Source of the DNA: Cinnamomum chago
Lineage: Eukaryota; Streptophyta; Magnoliopsida; Laurales; Lauraceae
Length of the DNA stretch: 64,000 bases
NCBI GenBank assembly: GCA_038049695.1
Contig: CP142454.1
Coordinates: 14,560,001-14,624,000, forward strand
Direction: 5' to 3'
Of this stretch, positions 45,901 through 55,799 are shown one piece after another (position 1 is the first letter of the stretch; each line of letters starts with the position of its first letter). The notes under the pieces were generated by a model. That model did not search any database. It was not told the DNA's origin and saw nothing but the letters and a program-made list of their open reading frames with translations. The translations under genes and the position numbers were made by a program.

Positions 45901-48245
45901 TATGATAGACCCACCTTCATTTAGAAATTCATGACAATTTTTTTTTTTGCTCCTAATTTTTCTTAATGAAAATTATCATATATTATACTATTTTTCATTT
46001 TTATCTGCTATTTAGGTTCGAATATGGATCATAGAGTAGGGACCCAGAACTAGAACTTTCTGCATTGGGGACTGACCTACTTACAAAGTGTGAACCTCCC
46101 ATTTTTATTTTTGTTTAATTTACGAATTCAAATGAATTCAATGCAAGTTTCATTATCCTGATCATTTGATTATTATTGAATTCCTTGGAATCCTAAGCAA
46201 TAACTTCCTATGAAAGGAGTTAAAATTAAATGATTAGAGGTGAAGATCCACAAAGGGCCAATCCTTGGAAATGGTTTCTCAACATCCACCTTGGAAATCA
46301 AATCTAAACTGACGATCTGATCTAAATCTTTATTTTATGTCCTTCACTCTTCCTTTCTCCTTCATTAGACCCTATTTAACGAATTCCCACAAATTCAATG
46401 CAAAGAAGGAAAAGCCTATATAAATCTTCATTTTCTTTCTCAACCTCACTATTTATGCTATGAATTTCATTTTCTCTTTAGGTGAAAAATGAATTACCAA
46501 GCACTTTCAAGGCCTATAGATATCAGCAGCACAGGTGGTCATGTGGGCCAGCTAACCTTTTCAGGAAGATGTCAATGGAGATTATAAGGAACAAGGTAAA
46601 TTCCCTTTCTCCTACTACTTGGCTGAGCCATGGAATTCTCATGTGGCATGTTTTTGAGGAATCGACTAGGATTCTTCCCAGTAACCATGGCCTAGTTACC
46701 AAGACTTGATGAAATTTTAATACTAAAGGACTTAAAAGACAATTTGATCTTTATTTGAATAACACTACTTAGATTATTTGTTTTAGTAATTTTACGACTT
46801 TGTCATCTTAATTTCCTTTTTATTAATTTTGTTCTTTGATTTACTTTTTATTCATGTTCTTCTTTCCTATGATCATCCCTTTGTCATCTTTCTTATAAAA
46901 TTTCTCCAACTCCTTATTTGCTTTCCAGAAAGTGACTTTGTGGAAGAAGGTTCATGTGATCTACAGCTTCTTCTTTATTCGGAAGATCATAGCCCACATT
47001 GTCACCTTTATCTTCTACTGCCTGGTGATTCCAATGACCGTTTTGGTTCCTGAAGTAGAGATTCCGAAGTGGGGTGCTGTTTACATCCCTTGCATCATCA
47101 CCCTTCTCAATTCAGTCGGAACTCCAAGGTCTGCATCTTTGCAAGTTTCTCTTTAGCTTTTGTCGGCTTTTTGGGTGTGTTCTTGATCCTCGTTATTATA
47201 TCTTTATTTTTTATTTAATCGCTCTCTATCTCACAGGTCGCTCCATCTACTGGTGTTCTGGATTCTTTTTGAGAATGTGATGTCTCTACATCGGACAAAA
47301 GCGACCTTGATCGGTCTGTTGGAGGCAGGAAGAGTGAATGAATGGGTTGTCACTGAGAAATTAGGTGATGCTCTCAAGACAAAACCGGGCGCTAAAGTGC
47401 CCAGGAAGCCTCGATTCAAGTTTGGGGACAGGTAAATTCATTTCAGTCAGTAGCTATTGTACTACCATCAATGAATTAACATCATCTTAATCGGCTAATT
47501 ATGTGCTCCTACAACGATTATATCCATTCTTTCAATTTATCACAAGCGTTTTGCCTTTAAAGATTAACCATGTCGTCTCTTAACCTTTATGTTTGAAAGC
47601 ACATGAAGCATTTCAAGCTTTGGAAGTCCTAAAGAGAGAAAAAACAGCTGGAATACACAGATAATCTCTTGGATGTAAGCCATGTAGATGTTACGCCTTG
47701 TGCCTAGAGTCGTCATCATCAAAGTCTTACACCAATTATGTTGGGGGCAGCTACGTGGATTTTGTTTCTCCATTTCAATCTATCTTGGCCAAATTATTGT
47801 GCCTATGATAAGACTCATAAACCATGACTCAAATTCCTGCGTACTTTGTGCACACACGATACACATTAGCGGATACTTGGAGGAAAACAAGTGTTTTAGT
47901 CTCTATGGAGCCATTTAAGTATATTTGAATGGTACAGAGAAGATTACAGTGGCCCTGCTCAAGGATGAAACACATATGAGCCATAATTCATTAACATAAC
48001 GACAGACAATTGAAATTAAGAGACTGATTTCTAATTTTTATAGTATTATCAGCTGATTTTGATCCATTGTTTTCATCATCAGACTACTTCTTTTGGAGCT
48101 TGGTTTTGGAGCCTTCCTATTCTTCTGTGCTTGCTATGATCTCGCCTTTGGCAAGAACAATTTCTTTATATATCTCTACCTCCAAGCAATTGCTTTCTTC
48201 GTCATGGGTTTTGGCTATGTTGGCACCTTTGTCCCCAGCTCGTAA
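39933..48245 (+). CDS. CSLA9: CSLA glucan/mannan synthase (glucomannan 4-beta-mannosyltransferase), complete
   Basis: A Golgi GT2 enzyme that polymerises GDP-mannose (and GDP-glucose) into (gluco)mannan. Nine exons join in phase: 39933-40262, 40368-40466, 41112-41364, 44913-45023, 45144-45280, 46482-46595, 46929-47128, 47237-47431 and 48083-48245. They give 533 codons, the usual CSLA9 length. Catalytic signature: DDSTD (135-139), FDADF (194-198), VEDMD (287-291) and QQHRW (325-329), i.e. D, D, D, QxxRW. One N-terminal helix (about 35-75) and several C-terminal helices (about 368-535) are hydrophobic. The protein starts [10 protein letters not shown]. An in-frame ATG 78 bp upstream (39855) would add a hydrophobic extension not typical of the family. 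The exon 3 acceptor (GAAG|GATCTG) lacks a good pyrimidine tract but is required by the protein. Intron 3 is 3.5 kb. All introns are GT-AG. Confidence 0.97.
41365..44912 (+). other. CSLA intron 3, 3.5 kb
   Basis: The longest intron of the gene, AT-rich. It has an (AAAT)n microsatellite near 43697-43717 and an A-run near 44534-44545. No nested gene or clear transposon ends were recognised, although its size suggests old insertions. Confidence 0.5.
45281..46481 (+). other. CSLA intron 5, 1.2 kb
   Basis: AT-rich intron sequence. A GGACCCAGAACTAGAAC-like patch near 46040 may be a very old fragment of the CGGTTCCGG hAT family, but termini are not preserved. Confidence 0.35.
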
Positions 48246-48670
48246 TAGACTGCCATTTTAAGATAACATGCGCGGCCTCTTTGGTATCCATCCCCTCTCT
48301 GTATTTCCTCTGCGTAATTAGACAAATTATGGTTGTTTAGCAGCATTCTTCTTTCGCATTTGGTACTGTGATAGCTTGTGTAAAAGACTTGTCATTCTTT
48401 TATGCTGGAGATAAGCATCCGTCACATGCATGGAAGAATTTTCCTGTGAATATTCAGCCATGAAAGTATGAAATGTAATTTTTTTTTTTACATGAATAGA
48501 TTTGTATACAGTAAGAGAGGGAAGAACAGGAAGCAGAAGTAGCAACAAAAGCATTTGGGTTTTGAATATTTTGGTTTTGTTGATGTAAACATCTGTGGGA
48601 TTGATTGTAATTGTTGGATATTTTTTTTCTTGTATGTTGTACTGTTGGTTTTTATTTGAGAGAAAATAAG
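48246..48670 (+). other. Probable CSLA 3' UTR
   Basis: Follows the TAA at 48243-48245. T-rich, with AAAATAAG near 48663 as a possible polyadenylation signal. The end point is a guess. Confidence 0.35.
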
Positions 48671-49081
48671 ATGAGGGCAAATTGGAATTGTCATTGAAAT
48701 GTTTCTTGTTTGCTCCTTTCTTTTTTCCCTTTCTATGAGAAAAAAGAATCCTTGGCTTTTGAAACGTCTAAAGTGCAGTAAGCATTTCTGTTTTAGTTGG
48801 TAAACTGTACTAGGGAAGTGGATTAAAGACTATACCTGTGAAGGCTTTTAATGGTCCTCTAGAAGGGCCAAAACTTGAGCAACTACTTATTCCTATGGTA
48901 TAGGAGAAATGATCCAAGTTCAAAGTCATGTATGGGGCCCACTGGACTCACTCACATGCTATTGTGGATGGTTGGATGAGATTGGCTTTCATAATTGGAT
49001 GAGATCCAAAATAATTGGTTGAAACAATTCGGTTCAATACGTAAGAAAGTAAGGTCCCATCTACATTGCACTTGACCTGTT

Positions 49082-49083
<2 letters not shown>

Positions 49084-49119
<36 letters not shown>
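49084..49119. repeat. (AT)n microsatellite
   Basis: About 18 AT units next to the hairpin MITE at 49124. Confidence 0.95.
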
Positions 49120-49123
<4 letters not shown>

Positions 49124-49124
<1 letters not shown>

Positions 49125-49244
49125 GGGAGAGCTCACACAAGCTGCAGCCCAGTTTATTACAAGCTGAAGCCTCATAATCTATGTTGGGCCTCATAGGCTC
49201 CAGCTTGTAATAAGCTTAGCTGCAACATGTGTGAGCTCTCCTCT
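49124..49244. mobile_element. Hairpin MITE, ~120 bp
   Basis: Almost the entire unit is an inverted repeat: left GGGGAGAGCTCACACAAGCT and right, reverse-complemented, GGAGAGCTCACACATGTTGC. Pairing continues through TTATTACAAGCTG. It lies between TA repeats. Its ends resemble those of the MITE at 6968. Confidence 0.7.
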
Positions 49245-49279
49245 ATATATATATATATATAATTTTTGTTGGTGACCAT

Positions 49280-49760
49280 TTGACGGTTAATTACTTGCAT
49301 TGATTTGAAAACACAGGAATGGGTTCCAACCAACAAAACTTAAAGTGGTGAGGGTGAAGGATATAATGTGGAGATATAGATTAAATTCGGACTTTCTTAG
49401 GATTTGACTTGCTAAGATTATCATTAGGTATATTAATTGCCACCAAAAGTGGAGATTATTTTATACCTGTTTTTATATTTTTCAATTTTTTTTTCCAATT
49501 TTAGCCATTTTCAAGGAAACATTTCTTAAAATTCTTTGGATTCAATGCAATGCAAACATCAGGGCCTTTAGAGTTTGTTTGTTTCATGTAATTGAATTCC
49601 TAGAAATTCTAAAAACTTGTGTTTTGTTAGTCATTAAACACGAACACTCAAAGGTGACTATCCAAAAATGACTACCAATAACCTCTTCTTTAGTGGAAAC
49701 TTAATTAAGAGAAGATAAGAAATGAATAACTAACCAACATGGCGTATAGAAAGCAACCAA
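49280..49760. mobile_element. Degenerate Tourist-like MITE cluster
   Basis: 49330-49440 resembles the Harbinger MITE at 12673 (GTGAAGGATATAATG, CTTTCTTAGGATTTGA). From 49571, after a TTA, sequence starting GAGTTTGTTTGTTTCATGTA matches the inverted right end of that element. At least two overlapping or abutting copies seem present, but borders are not resolved. Confidence 0.45.
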
Positions 49761-49769
49761 ACCTCGAAT

Positions 49770-51410
49770 GAATTAAGGAGATCACCATTTTCAACCTATT
49801 AACAAAATATTGAATCCAAAAGGAAGAATGAAGGGAAACCCTAAAAGAGAAATTGAATTTCATATGTTAAATCCAACTAGCAACGTAACAATGACTTATA
49901 ATAAATAGTAACCCCAAAATCTTAACTTTTTCAAATAGTAGAGGTTACAAAAAAAAAAGAAAAAAGAAGCAAAATAAATAAATAAATCATAATATTACAT
50001 AAAAAGCATTGAATCGAACACTAAGTAACTTTTTCATGGCCTTCCATGAAAATCTAGACTCAAACATACTAAAAAAACTCCTAAAATAAGAAAAATAGGA
50101 AATTACTATTATTAGTAAGTTTTGCACGAAAATTGCATAACTACTATTTGTGTGTTGATAGAGCAAGTTGATACCTTCATAATACAGTACTTGTGCGACA
50201 TGAGATGATACCCAAGTCAAAAGGTATGGTCATTTAAAATTGACACTATCATCTTGGATTGACTTTCTTATTATTTTCACATTCAAAAAATTACTCCACC
50301 ACCTGTTCTACGCTAAATCATCTTTTATAATTTCAATCCTAAGAAAGTCCAGGCATTATCCCTCACATGCCACCTCCTTAACAATACTTTAGTGGACCTC
50401 ATTTGATCATTAATTGCTATGTATTCATTTTCTATGGTTTTTATGCAAACAAACGGGCTTCTCTCTCGCTTTTACATACATTTGTTATCTCATTGTCATC
50501 GGACGGACACTCATGCTTCTCTCCAAGTGCTCCGCCAAATATGAAAATAATAAGAGAGAGTCAGAGACTTCATTTTTATACACCAAAACAAAAGAACAAA
50601 AAAATTATAATTGCTTGTTTTTCAGTTGGAATTGTGAGAACTAACGCGTCTTACCATTAGGGTAGACTTACCTTTACCTCTTAGTTACTTCATGATTTCT
50701 TATATTCCTTCGTGAATAAAAAGAATGAAACCATTGATTAGGTTTATTTAAATGCATTTTAGTACCATTGCCTAAATTTACCCATAAGTAAGTTTCTTGA
50801 TATTCAAGAGGCCCTTTCTTATGGGTCCTTCAAATTTACTGAAAATTAAATAAGGCTGATGGGCTACGATTGAAGTCTTTTAAGCTTTAGTTTCAAAGGG
50901 TGAAGACGGACGGTCATCATTTCTCAACAAAGGTTATGTCTGGTCTATCAAATTCACTTTGCACTCTGTTTACTATTACTTTTATAACCTGTTGTTATAA
51001 TTAAAAAGCACAAGTGGCTGTGTAATTAATTAACACAAATCCTTAACAGGACTTTCTCTTTTAGCTATCTCAAAAAGGATCCATTTTGAGGGTGGGTTTT
51101 CAGTTCAAATAAGTTTCTCTGATTGCAAAAGTAGAGAGGGATACCTAGCAGCAAAAGGAAAAGAAAAAGAAGAAGAAAGGGTTTTGAATATCTTTTTCTC
51201 CTTTCTGTCTTTTTCACAGGAGAAATGGTGTTTTCATTTTTTTGGGTGTCTTTTGCAAAAGAAAAAAAAGGGGACATGACTCTTCAATGTGCAGTCCATT
51301 CTTACATGGTTCCTTTAATTCTTTCCAATATATATGGTCTACAAACGCAACTCTTGTTCTTATTTAAATACCTATTTTTATCCAATATAGACAAAAATGG
51401 AACGAAGAAA
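49770..51410. other. Intergenic, no gene seen
   Basis: AT-rich sequence with short open frames lacking domains. Nothing else recognised. Confidence 0.35.
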
Positions 51411-51423
51411 TAAAATTCAATTC

Positions 51424-51473
51424 ATATAGCCGACTCCAACATAGTTTGGACAAAGGCTTTGATGATGATGGTG
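51424..51473 (+). repeat. Isolated 3' end of an RTE-type LINE
   Basis: CATATAGCCGACTCCAAC followed by GTTTGGACAAAGGC and a short (GAT)n repeat. This matches the 3' end of the LINE at 1603-1660 (ATAGCCGACACCACCTAGTG). It is an extremely 5'-truncated insertion or a SINE using that tail. Confidence 0.6.
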
Positions 51474-51810
51474 ATTTAAATCTTTATTTTATTGTGTTAT
51501 TCTTCTCTTTATCTTCCAATGTAAAATTTCTTTTTTTTAGAGTGGCCTCAAGAAAAATTTGCATGGAAGGTTTACATTAAATAAAATGGGCATAAGGGTG
51601 ATATTTTAATGTATATTGTATTCCTTTCAATATTGTCGGCCATTTTTAAAAGGCATATTAGAAAGTCAGAATGAGGAAAATTGGTCCCTTTCTAACTTTG
51701 TTAATATTTGAGCTGACCAACTGACATACTATAAACTTCCAAATTCTAGCATAATATTTTGAATTGATCCATTGACCTTTTAGAATCTGATAGTCTTGAT
51801 TGTACAGGTT

Positions 51811-51835
51811 CCCCCCCCCCCCCCCCCCCCCCCCC
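51811..51835. repeat. Poly(C) tract, 25 C
   Basis: An uninterrupted run of 25 C. Its true length is probably uncertain. Confidence 0.95.
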
Positions 51836-51999
51836 TAATCTATGGATCTTGTATTCCTAATAAAACCTTAAAAATTATCTTCTTTACTTAGGCTGTTATG
51901 ATCGATAGATATATTGCTAATACAAGGCTTCTAAGACCAAATACATTGCCCAACATACACTTAGGCGACTAAAGTAAGATTAGAACATATATCATTCAT

Positions 52000-52295
52000 C
52001 AGATCGAGTTGAAGCTTGGGCAACCAGCCGTCTTATCTCATTTATTTAATTGTAACTTGTAATGGGAGGTTAGTTCTTAGCGATTGCTTAAGAACCGCCT
52101 CTTACGTAAGAGAAGTCCGTTCTTCCATGGCTGCCCAAGATTTAAGCCTGGGCAAATACCTTCCTTCACCCGAGGGGCTGTCTTACTTTACCCTTGGGCG
52201 TCTGTATCTGACCCCAGATCTACTTCCCTTCGGAGAGGGTTGGGTCTCTGCCCCCTTAAGCTGGGTTACAAAACATAAAACAAAGAAAAAAAAAT
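52000..52295 (+). repeat. Possible SINE with A-rich tail
   Basis: A moderately GC-rich unit ends CCTTAAGCTGGGTTAC followed by an A-rich tail (about 52270-52295). Its 3' end resembles that of the unit at 52575-52772 (CTCCTTAGCTGGGATACC then A-run). A polymerase III promoter was not clearly seen. Confidence 0.35.
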
Positions 52296-52574
52296 AATTA
52301 AAAGACTGCTTTTATGTTACTACTACGTTGACATTGGTGTTAGTTTAAAAGTACTAAATCGTAGCAAAAAACTTCCTTGTACCTTTGGAAAACAAATAAC
52401 GTCCAATAATTATTGATACCACTTCCTTCTGTTGAATCTGACAATTGGGCCCAAGTCCGGTTTGTTCAAGCCTTGGCTATTTAGTTTCTAAGCCCTATAT
52501 TCAGGCCCAAATCTAGGTGGCCGGCCACCCAAAGTGTGAAATATACACATTTCTTTCTACTAAATATGTTGTGC

Positions 52575-52772
52575 ACCAAACGGGAGTTTAAGATACATAC
52601 CCACAGGCAGAGGTCTTGGGTTCGACCTTCGCCTCTCCCCTCTCCTTGCATATTTGAGTTTCCCCCACCTCACATGTACGAGTTCCTCCCTGTTTTGGCG
52701 GGTTCAAATCTGTCAGTCTTTAGTTGACCCAACTCCTCCTTAGCTGGGATACCAAAAAGAAAAAAAAAAATA
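52575..52772 (+). repeat. tRNA-derived SINE-like element
   Basis: A box-B-like GGGTTCGACCTTCGCC lies at about 52618, and the unit ends CTCCTTAGCTGGGATACC plus an A-run (about 52755-52772). Box A would be near 52580 but is weak. Confidence 0.45.
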
Positions 52773-53159
52773 AAAAAATACATGTCCCCTGGCCTAGGGC
52801 TGAGCCATTAACTATCATTCCAGAATACTAGGCCCGTGCCAGTCAACAGTGGAATGACACAGATCTTGCCTAATGCTGGTGTAGGTTGATCTTGTGCCAG
52901 CACGGCCCATGTGCTTCTCTAAAGAAGAGGATAATGCCATTATGCCACAAATGGTCATGGGCGCATCCGACCAGAGCCAGGCTGCATTGGGTTTATATAG
53001 GGTTTCTTAGGCCGGTGGGCTGGACTAGGGCCTAACTTTCGCCCCATTTGTTAAACAGGGCTAGGGCTGTGGCTATGCATGCTTAAACCCCAGACCAGGA
53101 ATAACAAGTTTAACATAAGAAGAAAATTTCAAAATAGTCCTTAAGTATAGGCCTCATAT

Positions 53160-53161
<2 letters not shown>

Positions 53162-53193
<32 letters not shown>
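53162..53193. repeat. Poly(G) tract, 32 G
   Basis: An uninterrupted run of 32 G, unusual in this AT-rich context. It could fold as a G-quadruplex; length may be unreliable. Confidence 0.95.
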
Positions 53194-53194
<1 letters not shown>

Positions 53195-53199
53195 ATTGG

Positions 53200-54670
53200 G
53201 TTCAATGAACCAATGATGTAAAATGGTAGCTTATTGTCAATGCGATTAACACCTACTCGTCTTTTCCAACCGTATCCATCTTCCGAATTCACAATTTTGT
53301 GGTTGGGCCTCTATTAACCTTTTTTTTTAAAGGTCAGCTTCCACTAACCTCTCTAACCATGAGGTTTCTATCTTCTTTTTTCTTTTTTTTTGTTAGAAAG
53401 GTTTCTATCTTCTTTTTGCTATGAATTAGGAGACAGGTGAGGTGGATTTTGATTGGTGATAATGAATGAACTTTTTTTTTTTGGTAGAAAGATAGAAGAA
53501 CTACTTTATAATAAGAGCTTTTTGTATATACACCCCTAACGTTTGTAGGGTTTGTAGATAAGCCCTTAGGGTTTTAGAATTCGTAAATAGGCTATTGTTT
53601 TTTCTTTTTAATATATTTTATGTCCTCAAAATCAATACTCCCAATAAGAATGGGTAGCCATCATTTATAGGATTTATATATAAATGACAGTTTTGCCCTT
53701 ACATCCATTAAATAAAAATGAATATATTATTATTTACAAAAATACCATTATCTAATCTCAAGTCCAAATGGTTCTCTAAATAACTCTCTCATGTACATGA
53801 TGAAGGGTGGACCCAGGGACTAAAGCCCCCACCCATATCTGAGAAAAGATTAAAATTCACCCTCCCCCACTTCAAATTCTAAAAACTAATATGGTTTTTT
53901 ACATTTGCCCATTTCCCCAATATTTCTTTTACATAAATCCAAAAACCACACATCTTGCAAATTTTAAAAAATAATATAAATTTCTTTTACATTTGCTCGA
54001 TCCCCCAATATTTCTTTTACACCCTCTACAAATGAAGTATAATCATGTGTTTAGAAACTTTTATCAATCCAACGGTAAATCATGTATGGATTGGATAAAT
54101 CATAACCGGTTACAAGTATAGGCGTTGATTGTTGTCATGATCAATTTAGATTTAATGAAATGAACCTTGTATTGATAAAAATAAATAAATTTATATAAGG
54201 TTATTCTCTCCCACTAATTACAAATATTGTTAATGTTACATACTTTATGAAAAGAAAATTAAGTACAAGCTTTTGAAATTATGCATATAAGGATGAAAGA
54301 GATGAACAAAAGTGTCATTTTCGCTCAAAAACCTGCAGTGGTCGGAAGACTATTAACTTTGGGGACACATAAGGTATTAAAATAAAACTGTTGGGGCCTA
54401 TTTGCAAATTCTAAAACCTTAAGCCTATTTTAAAATCCTACAAACGTCATGGGGTACATACAAAAGGCTCTTATAATAAATATCACTACAAGGAAGACAT
54501 CCCAAAAAATCCACGTTATTGATTCATTGAACCCGTATTTTTTTAGCATTAGGCCAAAGCTTAAGAACTATTTTGAAATTTCTTCTTAGTACAAATTGTA
54601 TACATTTTGCAGACACCTGAACCTGGGCTTGCTTTCAGTGGGCCTCACTGTTGGTATTATTGTTCCCTTT
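53200..54670. other. Intergenic, no gene seen
   Basis: AT-rich. ACCCCTAACGTTTGTAGG near 53531 and CCTACAAACGTCATGGGGT near 54437 form a long-distance inverted pair, together with AAGAGC..TTTTGTATATA near 53514 and ACAAAAGGCTCTTATAATAA near 54460. This hints at an element of about 970 bp (53505-54480). Confidence 0.4.
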
Positions 54671-54675
54671 ACAGC

Positions 54676-55595
54676 TAAGCTCTTGTTTGGCATAATTAAT
54701 TGTTGCCTCTATTTTACAAAATCTCTTAATTAGGTAGGGATTTTAAGAATAAAGGCAGTTGGCAGCATTTGACAGCCTCTTTTTTTTTTTTTTTTAGAGA
54801 AGTAGAGGTAATGCCTCTATTTCTGATAGCCTACCATTGTTAGCATGCAAGAAGTAGAGAGAAAAAAAAAAGAGGCAGGTGAACAATATTTTTGCCTATT
54901 AATGCCCCAGGCCATCTTTTTATTCTTTCTCAAAATCTAAGAGTGTAAATCAAGATCCAAACTGTTGGGATTGTTCACAAGATCAAACACGCCCATGAAA
55001 CCAAATTTCAGTCGTTTGATCATCATGAATCTCAAGATATGTGAAAAAAAAAGTGAGCCATTAGATGTAATTTTCTAAAATTTGTGGGGCCCAAACGCAA
55101 AATCCACACCGTTAGATTTCTTTGGAAGGATGAGAACAACTATGTGGTTAATTTTCAAGGATTGATACCTTGTGAATCTCGAAATATTTTCAAAACAATA
55201 TTAGCCATTGATATATTATGCCCAATATTGAATGTCCATAAGCAGTAACCTTTTTTTTTTTTATTTTATTATTATTATTATTTATGGGAGTGTAAATTGA
55301 GATCCGAACCGTTGGAAACGTTAAAAAGACCAAACACAACCATGACACCAAATTTCATCCGTTGGATTATCACTAATCTCGAGATATGTGCAAAAAATGT
55401 TAGCCATTGGATGCAATTTTCTAGATTATGCGAGTTTCAGACACAAGATTTAAACTATTAGATCTCTTTGGAAGGCTGATTACGGTCTTAGCATCAATTT
55501 TCAAGGCTTGTGGGTCTTGAGAAATTTATGAAAAACTTTCAACCATCGTTATAAAAAAGTTTATTTAACATAGAACTTTGCATTATCAAACAACT
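54676..55595. mobile_element. Degenerate relative of the 15788 Harbinger-like element
   Basis: The interior shares the ATCCAAACCGTTGG, GTGGGGCCCA and TCTCGAGATATGTG-type words with 15788-16854, arranged as a ~347-bp tandem repeat (GAGTGTAAATNNAGATCC at 54941 and 55288). Possible ends are GCTCTTGTTTGGCATAATT (54676) and, inverted, GAGAGTTGTTTGATAATG (near 55592). No target duplication confirmed. Confidence 0.5.
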
Positions 55596-55799
55596 CTCTT
55601 GATTCTAACATCTTTTTTTTATAGCTCTTTTTTTTAATTGCTCTATTTTGATGGGTCTATAAAAAAAATATAGAGAAATAAAATAAGGCATAAGTTCACC
55701 AAGATTTACATTGGCAAACTCTATGAAATCCGAAAAGCATGTCTGGTAATAGGTGAGGAATCCATAGATTTGATAATTCTTCACTACCATTGGAACAAA

